The notes below the pieces were generated by a model that saw nothing but the letters and a program-made list of their open reading frames with translations, was not told the origin of the DNA and searched no databases. Below, in pieces: positions 7,121 through 13,627 of a stretch of DNA of 15,896 nucleotides. The number at the start of each line of letters is the position of its first letter. Position 1 is the first letter of the stretch. The stretch is from Clostridiaceae bacterium UBA4839 (GTDB taxonomy: Bacteria; Bacillota; Clostridia; Clostridiales; Caloramatoraceae): assembly GCA_002400085.1 (NCBI GenBank), contig DHEX01000102.1, forward strand, positions 1-15,896, given 5' to 3'. Position numbers and translations under genes: made by a program.

Positions 7121-8437
7121 TTACAGTTTATTTATTTTTTGTCTGTTTTCTTTAACTTCTTTTGTTGCATTTCTTGTATCATACACTATTTTGGCTCTAT
7201 TTACAATATCCTGATAATCATAGCAGGAATGATCTGTTGTAATTATTACAATATCTGCGTCATCAATATATTTATCAATTTCTACAGATTTATATTCTAT
7301 TCCATTGCGTTTAAAGGATGGAATAAATGGATCATTATAGTATACCTTTGCACCATTTTTAACAAGATTATCTATAACCTTAAGTGCTGGTGATTCTCTT
7401 AAATCATCAATATCCTTTTTATATGCTACCCCAAGAAGTAAAACCTTAGCACCATTCATTGGCTTTTTAGCTTTATTTAATAGTTCCATAGCGCTTTCAA
7501 CAACAAACTGAGGCATATAATCATTAATGTCACCTGAAGTTTCAATTAGTCTTGTATAAAAATCATACTCTTTTGCCTTCCATGAGAGATAAAATGGGTC
7601 AAGCGGTATGCAGTGTCCACCAATTCCTGGTCCAGGATAAAATGCCATAAATCCGTATGGCTTTGTCTTTGCTGCGTCAATTACTTCCCATATATCTATT
7701 CCCATCTTTTTACAAAGTATTGCCATCTCGTTTGAAAGAGCAATATTTATATTTCTAAATGTATTTTCAAATATCTTCTCCATTTCAGCAACAGCTGGAG
7801 ATGAAACCGTATATACATCGCCTTCTTCAAGGACATTTCTATAAAGTGCTGCAGCAACTTCAGTACAATCTGGTGTACACCCTCCTACAACCTTAGGAGT
7901 GTTTTTAGTTTTATACTGCTTATTACCTGGATCAACCCTTTCTGGTGAAAATGCAAGGTAAAAATTCTCACCACATTTTAATCCTTTTTCTTCAAATATA
8001 GGCTTTAAAACTTCCTCTGTAGTTCCAGGGTATGTAGTACTTTCAAGTATTACAAGCATTCCTTTATGAGCATATTTTGCAACACTCTTTGATGAATTTA
8101 CTACATAGGATAAGTCTGGCTGCTTATATATATCAAGTGGAGTTGGAACACAAATTGCAACTGCATCTACACCGCTGACAAAGCTGAAATCTGTAGTTGC
8201 GCTGAGCTTCCCTGATTTTACAAGGTTACTTAAATCACTATCTACTATATCACCTATATAATTATGCCCCTCATTTACCATTTTAACCTTAGAATCTTGG
8301 ACATCAAATCCTATAACTTTATATCCTGCCTTAGCTTTTTCAACTGCAAGCGGAAGTCCAACATATCCAAGACCTACAACACCTATTACAGCTGTTTTAT
8401 TTTGTATTTTATTTAAAAGTTCTTCCTTTATAGTCAT
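7121..8437 (-). CDS. wbpA: UDP-N-acetyl-D-glucosamine 6-dehydrogenase (WbpA-type nucleotide sugar dehydrogenase)
   Basis: It oxidises C6 of a UDP-hexosamine twice with NAD+ to give the uronic acid. The 438-aa protein has the three-part UDPGDH layout: Rossmann domain with GLGYVG (22-27), central domain with FSPERV (163-168) and the helix KIFENTFRNINIALSNEM (221-238) whose Lys, Glu and Asn serve catalysis, the nucleophile Cys276 in GIGGHCIPLD (271-280), then a C-terminal UDP-binding domain with GVAYKKDIDDLRESP. The N-terminal style and the GHCIPLDP box fit the WbpA/UDP-GlcNAc branch better than UDP-glucose dehydrogenase. Neighbouring aminotransferase, oxidoreductase and acetyltransferase genes support this as the first committed step toward a 2,3-diacetamido uronic acid. 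The ATG has a near-perfect AGGAGGT site 45 nt after the aminotransferase gene. A UDP-ManNAc dehydrogenase is the main alternative. Confidence 0.92.
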   Translation of the reverse strand: MTIKEELLNKIQNKTAVIGVVGLGYVGLPLAVEKAKAGYKVIGFDVQDSKVKMVNEGHNYIGDIVDSDLSNLVKSGKLSATTDFSFVSGVDAVAICVPTPLDIYKQPDLSYVVNSSKSVAKYAHKGMLVILESTTYPGTTEEVLKPIFEEKGLKCGENFYLAFSPERVDPGNKQYKTKNTPKVVGGCTPDCTEVAAALYRNVLEEGDVYTVSSPAVAEMEKIFENTFRNINIALSNEMAILCKKMGIDIWEVIDAAKTKPYGFMAFYPGPGIGGHCIPLDPFYLSWKAKEYDFYTRLIETSGDINDYMPQFVVESAMELLNKAKKPMNGAKVLLLGVAYKKDIDDLRESPALKVIDNLVKNGAKVYYNDPFIPSFKRNGIEYKSVEIDKYIDDADIVIITTDHSCYDYQDIVNRAKIVYDTRNATKEVKENRQKINKL

Positions 8438-8482
8438 TGTAAAACCTCCTATTGTTAAAAATTTTTCATGAATATTTTACTC

Positions 8483-9592
8483 TTAGCAATTCTTTAAGTC
8501 AAACTTTTTTATTAAATCAGCAACATATTCTTGAGTCTTTCTATCTATTTCAGGATAAAAAGGAATTGCAAGAGTCCTCTTGCTTGCATGTTCAGCTATA
8601 GGAAAATCACCCTCCTTGTATCCAAGGGATTCATATGCCTTTTGAAGATGAAGTGGAATAGGATAATAAATTCCTGTTGCTACCCCGTTTTCTTTTAAAT
8701 AACTGATTAATTCATCTCTTTTTTCATGCTGTATAATATAAAGATGGTAAATATGTTTTGCATAATCTGCTTTGAAAGGTGTTTTGCATTTAGTTCCTTT
8801 TAAAAGCTCATTATATATTTCAGCATTTTCTGCTCTTTTATTGTTCCATCCATCTAAATATTTAAGCTTAACATTTAAAATCGCTGCCTGAATCTCATCC
8901 AATCTACTATTATATCCAAGCACTAAGTGATGGTATTTAGGTCTCATGCCATGAACTCGAAGGAGTCTAATTTCGTCAGCAATCTCATCATCATTTGTAA
9001 CTACCATTCCTCCATCACCATATCCGCCTAAATTCTTAGTTGGGAAAAAGGAAAAGCATCCTGCATTGCCCATGGAACCTGCTCTTTTTCCTTTATATTC
9101 TGAGCCTATAGCCTGACAAGCATCTTCAATTACAATAAGGTTATGTCTTTTAGCAATTTCCATTATTTTATCCATATCACAAGGCTGACCAAATATATGC
9201 ACTGGAATAATTGCTTTAGTCTTTTCAGTAATTTTTTCTTCTATTTTATTTGCATCTATACAGTAGGTATCCTTATCAATATCTGCAAACACTGGTTTTG
9301 CTCCAAGCATGGATACTGTTTCAGCGGAGGCAAAGAATGTAAATGGTGTTGTTATAACCTCATCGCCCTCACCAATTCCATAAGCCCTTAAAGTAAGTAA
9401 AAGTGCATCGGTTCCACTAGCTACACCAATGGCATTTTTTACGCCGCAATAATCTGCTATATCCTTCTCAAGCTTTTTTACCTCTGGTCCTAATATATAG
9501 TTGCCTGATTCGATGGTACTAATAACTGCATTATTTATTTCGTCCTTAATAGTTTCATATTGTGCTCTTAAATCTAATAATTTAACCTCCAT
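8483..9592 (-). CDS. wbpE: DegT/DnrJ/EryC1-family PLP sugar aminotransferase (WbpE-like)
   Basis: A PLP enzyme that adds an amino group to a keto-sugar nucleotide, usually from glutamate. The 369-aa length is normal. Visible features are GTDAL (60-64) for the phosphate end of PLP, the ring-holding Asp157 in VIEDACQ, the Schiff-base Lys186 in SFFPTKNLGGYGDGG, and the HYPIPLH-type C-terminal segment (here GIYYPIPLHLQ). The N-terminus LLDLRAQY and the YILGPEV and ASAETVSMLGAKPVF segments resemble WbpE, which aminates C3 of UDP-3-keto-GlcNAcA. It starts one base after the dehydratase stop. Because that upstream gene makes a 4-keto-6-deoxy sugar, a C4 aminotransferase role is the competing reading. 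The dehydrogenase, oxidoreductase and acetyltransferase genes just downstream favour the C3 role. Confidence 0.92.
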   Translation of the reverse strand: MEVKLLDLRAQYETIKDEINNAVISTIESGNYILGPEVKKLEKDIADYCGVKNAIGVASGTDALLLTLRAYGIGEGDEVITTPFTFFASAETVSMLGAKPVFADIDKDTYCIDANKIEEKITEKTKAIIPVHIFGQPCDMDKIMEIAKRHNLIVIEDACQAIGSEYKGKRAGSMGNAGCFSFFPTKNLGGYGDGGMVVTNDDEIADEIRLLRVHGMRPKYHHLVLGYNSRLDEIQAAILNVKLKYLDGWNNKRAENAEIYNELLKGTKCKTPFKADYAKHIYHLYIIQHEKRDELISYLKENGVATGIYYPIPLHLQKAYESLGYKEGDFPIAEHASKRTLAIPFYPEIDRKTQEYVADLIKKFDLKNC

Positions 9593-9593
9593 T

Positions 9594-11429
9594 TTAATTC
9601 TCTTCCTTCTTTCTTTTATAAGTTGGTACTAATTCTTCCATACCTTTAAAAATTTCCTCATCATCACAGTCAAGTTTACTTTGAAGATTATATATTTTTT
9701 CTTTTAATTCATCAAAATCATAATCTCCAGGTTTTCCAATAAATATTTTCTTATGTTTAGTATTTTGTAGCCCTTCTTCTGACATAAGAAGTTCTTCATA
9801 AAGTTTTTCCCCAGGTCTAAGCCCAGTATATTTTATTTTTATATCAACATCAGGCTCAAACCCTGAAAGCCTTATTAATTCCCTTGCAAGATCATCAATT
9901 TTTACAGGTTCACCCATATCAAGTATGAAAATTTCGCCGCCCCTTGCCATAGCTCCAGCTTGAATAACAAGCTGTGCAGCCTCAGGAATGGTCATAAAAA
10001 ATCTTGTAATATTAGGATCAGTTACAGTTACAGGTCCTCCTGCTTTAATTTGTTTTTTGAAAAGCGGAATAACACTTCCGTTACTTCCAAGTACATTTCC
10101 AAATCTAACTGCAACAAATTCAGTTTTGCTGACCTTGTCAATGGCCTGTATAATCATCTCACAAGCCCTTTTTGTAGCTCCCATTATATTTGTTGGATTT
10201 ACAGCCTTATCAGTTGAAATCTGAACAAATTTTTTAACACCATATTTATCAGCACATTCCACTAAGTTTAGTGTACCTACTACATTATTTTTTATAGCTT
10301 CTTTAGGATTCATCTCCATAAGGGGAACATGCTTATGGGCTGCAGCATGAAAAATCACATCAGGATGATATTCATTAAATATCTCTTCTAACCTTTTCTT
10401 ATCCCTTATAGATGCAATTATAACTTCCTTATCAAGATTAGGCCAATCATAATTGAGCTCCATTTGAAGATCATAAGCATTGTTTTCATATATATCAAGT
10501 ATAATAAGTTTTTTAGGATTAAACCTTGCTATTTGTCTGCAAAGCTCAGACCCAATTGAGCCTCCGCCTCCAGTTACCATAACAACTCTATTTGTAAGAT
10601 ACCCTGCAATTTCATCAATATTTAGTTCTATAGGATCTCGTCCTAATAAATCTTCAATTTCAACATCTCTAATTTGACTTACACTTATATTCCCACCAAT
10701 GAGCTCATATATTCCAGGGAGAGTTTTAAGCTTACATCCTGTTTTACTGCAAAGCCTTATAATCTCTGATTTTTCCTGCTTTTCTGCAGAAGGCAGAGCA
10801 ATTAAAATTTCATCTATGTTTTTTTCCTTAGTGATATTTAGTAAATCATCTCTTTTACCTAAAATATCAATCCCATGTATTTGTTTTCCCTTTTTACTTT
10901 TATCATCATCAATAAATCCTACAGGAATATAGCCCATTTCAGGATGCTTTTTCATCTCTCTTACAACCATGGAACCTGCATCTCCAGCCCCAAATATAAG
11001 AATTCTTTTGCCATTTTTAGTGGTACCATTGGGTGTCATTTCCATGCTATAAACTAATCTGCGTAAAAACCTTATTCCCCCTGATGATATTATTACAAAG
11101 GCCCACATTATAAAATATATTGTTTTTGGAAGTGTGCACTTAGTTAATACACCATATATAAATGAAAATAAGGTTCCAAAGGAAACAGCAAGAACAATAT
11201 AAACCAGCTCATCTACACTTGCATATCTCCAGATGCTTTTATAAAGTTTAAATGCATAAAATGTTACTATCATTATAATAGTAATTGGTATAAAGGTTTT
11301 TTCATAGGGCAAAAATTCATTTGCTGGTATTTTCCAATCAAATCTTATAAAATATCCTGCCAATATAGAAGCGTTAATAAATACAACATCAATTAAAACA
11401 AGCAATATCTCTTTAAAACGTCTATTCAT
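9594..11429 (-). CDS. Membrane-bound nucleoside-diphosphate-sugar 4,6-dehydratase (CapD/WbpM/PglF family)
   Basis: It probably converts UDP-GlcNAc to UDP-2-acetamido-2,6-dideoxy-4-hexulose at the inner face of the membrane. The 611-aa protein has four N-terminal membrane helices (about 8-28, 47-63, 75-95, 102-120), a first Rossmann-like domain with GAGDAG (147-152), and an SDR dehydratase domain with VTGGGGSIGSE (285-295), AAAHKHVP (362-369) and ISTDKAVNPTNIMGATKR (404-421). The triad reads Ser405-Met416-Lys420: Met replaces the usual SDR Tyr, as in the large WbpM-type enzymes. Length and layout are full, with no damage. It is the first gene after the promoter at 11469-11497 and is followed after one base by the aminotransferase gene. 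The product could feed a 6-deoxy amino sugar or a legionaminic acid route; the next enzymes for those are not in this window. Confidence 0.93.
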   Translation of the reverse strand: MNRRFKEILLVLIDVVFINASILAGYFIRFDWKIPANEFLPYEKTFIPITIIMIVTFYAFKLYKSIWRYASVDELVYIVLAVSFGTLFSFIYGVLTKCTLPKTIYFIMWAFVIISSGGIRFLRRLVYSMEMTPNGTTKNGKRILIFGAGDAGSMVVREMKKHPEMGYIPVGFIDDDKSKKGKQIHGIDILGKRDDLLNITKEKNIDEILIALPSAEKQEKSEIIRLCSKTGCKLKTLPGIYELIGGNISVSQIRDVEIEDLLGRDPIELNIDEIAGYLTNRVVMVTGGGGSIGSELCRQIARFNPKKLIILDIYENNAYDLQMELNYDWPNLDKEVIIASIRDKKRLEEIFNEYHPDVIFHAAAHKHVPLMEMNPKEAIKNNVVGTLNLVECADKYGVKKFVQISTDKAVNPTNIMGATKRACEMIIQAIDKVSKTEFVAVRFGNVLGSNGSVIPLFKKQIKAGGPVTVTDPNITRFFMTIPEAAQLVIQAGAMARGGEIFILDMGEPVKIDDLARELIRLSGFEPDVDIKIKYTGLRPGEKLYEELLMSEEGLQNTKHKKIFIGKPGDYDFDELKEKIYNLQSKLDCDDEEIFKGMEELVPTYKRKKEEN

Positions 11430-11468
11430 ATTATCTTTCCTTTCTTCTGCATTTAATACAATATTTTA

Positions 11469-11497
11469 ATTATACTTCAATTCTTCATATGAGTAAA
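11469..11497 (-). promoter_or_regulatory. Probable sigma-A promoter of the polysaccharide operon
   Basis: On the minus strand TTTACT (11492-11497) and a perfect TATAAT (11469-11474) are 17 nt apart. The -10 box lies about 40 nt before the dehydratase ATG at 11429, leaving a short leader with an AAAGGAAAG ribosome site. The -35 box matches TTGACA at four of six positions. No clear operator is seen. It is the best promoter candidate in front of the sugar genes. Confidence 0.6.
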
Positions 11498-11550
11498 ATC
11501 CAAATAAAGAAATACTTTATTTTTTTATAGCGTTTCATTAATTAGGCTAA

Positions 11551-11617
11551 CCAATCCATACAGCATCCGCAATATCCCGCTTTAAGCGGGGTATTACGGA
11601 TGGTAGCCATTGGATAA
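11551..11617. repeat. Dispersed structured repeat (copy B)
   Basis: It lies between the MATE and dehydratase genes. The core 11564-11602 is a near-perfect palindrome: CATCCG pairs with CGGATG, AATA with TATT and CCCGC with GCGGG, around TTTAA. It is followed by GGTAGCCATTGGATAA (11602-11617), which matches copies A and C. Left of the hairpin, CCAATCCATACAGCATCC aligns with the equivalent part of copy C. No T-run follows on the transcribed strand, so intrinsic termination is unlikely. Similarity to copy C appears to continue to about 11624, across the MATE stop codon. Confidence 0.7.
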
Positions 11618-11618
11618 A

Positions 11619-12968
11619 TTATTCCGTCACTTTTTTTTGCCATTTACCTGAGCGATATAATAATATGCCAATAATGCAAATTACCAAATTACTTATTACC
11701 ATTGCATACCATACAGAGGCAGATCCAAAATTAGTATAATTTTTAAAAATAACAATGAGAGGTATCCTTATTAACCAAAGTCTTGTAAGCTCCATTATCA
11801 TTACATATAATGTGTGCCCTGAGCCTTGAAATGTTCCTACACACACTTGAAATATTCCCATTAGAGGACTTGCAATAGCTAATATTTTAAGATAATATGA
11901 ACCTTCCTTTAAAATATTAGGACTTTTTGAAAAAAAGCTTAACAGCTGGGTTGATGTAAAAAACATTATGATACCGCCAACAATTAAAATTGAAACGGAC
12001 ATTATATTAGCAGATTTAAAAGCTTTTTTTACCCTATCCATATTTCCTGCTCCCATATTTTGTCCTACTATAGAAGCAAGAGAGCCTCCTATACCCATGG
12101 CAGGCATCATGAAAATTGAATTTATTCTATTTCCAAGGCCAAAAGCAGTAATAACATCATCCCCAAATGAAACTATAAACATATTTAATACAATAAATCC
12201 CAAAGCCTCTCCAGATTGTCCTAATGAAGAAGGTACTCCAACCTTTAATATCTTTTTAAGCAGTTTTGGTTTTATCTTAAGGTGATTATAGGTTAAATAA
12301 ATGCCATCGTTTTTTTTAAATAATGCAAAAGCTATATAAATAGTAAATACAGCCTTTGAAAGAACAGTTGCAATTGCAGCCCCTGCAATTCCCATATTAA
12401 ATGTAAATATAAATATAGGGTCTAGAATGATATTTAATACTGCTCCTCCAGCATTTATTATCATTGGTATAACAGTATCACCTTGAGCCTGCCTTATGGC
12501 AGTAAAAATAGAAGTAATAAAAAGAAAAGGTATGTCAAAAAACATTACGCTTAAATATATTTTACTGTTTTCAAAAAGCTCACCTTCTGCGCCCATAAAT
12601 CTTACAATATTAGGTGTAAAGCCATAGCCGATGAGGACTAAAACAAGTGAAAATATCAATGCAAAACTAACTATTTGACCTGCCACGTCCCTGCCTTTTT
12701 CTTTTTCATTTGCTCCAATATATTGTGATATAAGTGCTGTACCAGCAACATTTATTCCCATACCAAGAGATATAACAAGGTATATTACAGGCCATACAAA
12801 TGCCGTAGCCCCAACCTGAATATCACCCATTTTGCTAACCCAATATGTATCTGCTAAGTTATATGTAGTTTGTATAATATTATTTAGCATAATAGGTGTT
12901 GCTAAGGATAATATTACTTTATTAATATTTCCTTCAAGTATTAACTTTCTTTTTTCCACATAATCCAT
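11619..12968 (-). CDS. MATE family efflux transporter
   Basis: A multi-pass exporter that usually expels drugs or metabolites in exchange for Na+ or H+. The chosen start gives 449 aa with about 12 membrane helices in two halves. Family signs are ATPIMLNNIIQTTYNLAD near the N-terminus, the helix-1 pattern of MatE domains, the PVIYLVISLGMGINVAGTALISQYIGA segment, IRQAQGDTVIPM ending half one, and the matching GIGGSLASIVGQNMGAGN and FQGSGHTLYVM in half two. The frame also opens at a TTG (12983), but a GGGGAGGGG ribosome site lies between it and this ATG, so MDYVEKRKLILEG is the likely N-terminus. The stop codon lies at the edge of repeat copy B. No firm promoter was found; the upstream 660 nt is repeat-rich. 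Nothing links it to polysaccharide export, and its substrate is unknown. Confidence 0.92.
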   Translation of the reverse strand: MDYVEKRKLILEGNINKVILSLATPIMLNNIIQTTYNLADTYWVSKMGDIQVGATAFVWPVIYLVISLGMGINVAGTALISQYIGANEKEKGRDVAGQIVSFALIFSLVLVLIGYGFTPNIVRFMGAEGELFENSKIYLSVMFFDIPFLFITSIFTAIRQAQGDTVIPMIINAGGAVLNIILDPIFIFTFNMGIAGAAIATVLSKAVFTIYIAFALFKKNDGIYLTYNHLKIKPKLLKKILKVGVPSSLGQSGEALGFIVLNMFIVSFGDDVITAFGLGNRINSIFMMPAMGIGGSLASIVGQNMGAGNMDRVKKAFKSANIMSVSILIVGGIIMFFTSTQLLSFFSKSPNILKEGSYYLKILAIASPLMGIFQVCVGTFQGSGHTLYVMIMELTRLWLIRIPLIVIFKNYTNFGSASVWYAMVISNLVICIIGILLYRSGKWQKKVTE

Positions 12969-12972
12969 GTTT

Positions 12973-12981
12973 CCCCTCCCC
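12973..12981 (-). promoter_or_regulatory. Ribosome binding site deciding the MATE start
   Basis: GGGGAGGGG on the minus strand is followed by AAAC and then ATG at 12968. A TTG start at 12983 would place this purine run inside the coding sequence, giving the implausible N-terminus MGRGN. The ATG start is therefore chosen. Confidence 0.75.
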
Positions 12982-13052
12982 AAATTTTAACCATCAGGTG
13001 ATTTTTATGTTTAGTTGAAGTTTGCTTGATAAATACTCCCCTCCATCTAAAT

Positions 13053-13131
13053 CTTAGAAAAGCCGATCAAAGGCATAGCAGCCGTTATTCCCCATCTAAG
13101 CGTGAGATTACAGACAGGTAGCCACCGATAA
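13053..13131. repeat. Dispersed structured repeat (copy C)
   Basis: The element lies upstream of the MATE gene. It starts CTTAGAAAAGCCGATC (13053-13068; compare CTTAGAAAAACCGATC at 5126-5141), continues through GGCATAGCAGCCG and a weak inverted repeat around ATCTAAG, and ends GGTAGCCACCGATAA (13117-13131). This is the most complete of the three copies and shows the order of the parts: left motif, hairpin, right motif. Read on the minus strand it could lie in the MATE mRNA leader if transcription starts upstream. The rest of the gene-free stretch 12982-13627 holds the palindrome and terminator listed below, and otherwise only plain AT-rich sequence. Confidence 0.68.
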
Positions 13132-13206
13132 AAATTATTCAAAATTCTTCACATATGATTTTAAAACTTTATAAACCACAATGCAAATTAACTAAGAAAT
13201 TTATAT

Positions 13207-13521
13207 ACAATTTTCAATTTGCAATTTAAAATCATTAATGAACAAATCACAGCAGAGATAAGAAAAATATATGGAATGAACATAGAGTGAGCATTTAGAT
13301 GTTCTTAGAATTAAAATAAAATGGTAGGGAGCGGTCTTGACCGTTCCGCTCCCACGATTCCGTGCATCCCCTAGAGGAACGGTCAAGACCGCTCCCTACA
13401 GCTGTCCGACATTTTAATCCTTAGAACATCTTTGCAAACGGTAAAGTGAATGGAATATATTTTTCTTATCTCCGCGGTGGATTAAATCTAAATTGTGAAT
13501 TACAGTTAACTACAAAATTGT
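13207..13521. repeat. Long imperfect palindrome with GC-rich core (MITE-like)
   Basis: The two halves of this roughly 315-bp stretch are inverted copies. Outer ends are ACAATTTT (13207-13214) and AAAATTGT (13514-13521). Next comes GAGATAAGAAAAATATAT (13255-13272) against its complement near 13457-13474, then ATGTTCT and ATTAAAAT blocks. Innermost is a perfect 24-bp inverted repeat, 13324-13347 against 13376-13399, around a 28-nt loop. Each 24-bp arm holds the small palindrome CGGTCTTGACCG. The core is far more GC-rich than the region, which suggests outside origin. A 61-codon frame inside (13201-13386) has no support and is not called. No transposase is present, so a non-autonomous mobile element or a structured-RNA repeat are the likeliest readings. 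Confidence 0.75.
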
Positions 13522-13549
13522 CTTTAAATTATTTTTTCATGTTTTTATG

Positions 13550-13596
13550 AAAAAATATGAAAACTGCATGAAATATTATTATAATATCTCATGCAG
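13550..13596 (-). terminator. Rho-independent terminator of the SpoIID-domain gene
   Basis: On the minus strand CTGCATGA pairs with TCATGCAG (13564-13596), extended by ATATT/AATAT past one mismatch, and is followed by TTTTCATATTTTTT. It begins about 30 nt after the stop codon at 13628. A second AT-only hairpin (13532-13555) follows directly. It separates the SpoIID-domain gene from the MATE gene. Confidence 0.8.
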
Positions 13597-13627
13597 CTAT
13601 ATTTATAATCAGGTTAACTCTCCGTTT

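Noticed and set aside
11502..11522. AT-only hairpin AAATAAAG/CTTTATTT followed by Ts on the plus strand, resembling a terminator.
   Set aside because: No plus-strand gene would need it, the stem has only two G-C pairs, and on the transcribed minus strand the A-run precedes the stem instead of a T-run following it.
11564..11602. Strong hairpin of repeat copy B as a terminator for the MATE gene.
   Set aside because: The stem is good, but no T-rich stretch follows it on the minus strand and the same structure recurs as part of a dispersed repeat, so termination is not supported.
11968..12285. A 105-codon plus-strand reading frame.
   Set aside because: It is antisense to the well-supported MATE gene. 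Its Pro/Ile/Ser-rich composition is what the complement of membrane-helix codons gives. Other plus-strand frames in the window were dropped for the same reason.
13201..13386. A 61-codon minus-strand reading frame in the gap upstream of the MATE gene.
   Set aside because: It lies inside one arm and the loop of the long palindrome, has no ribosome site or recognisable protein features, and its content is dictated by the repeat.
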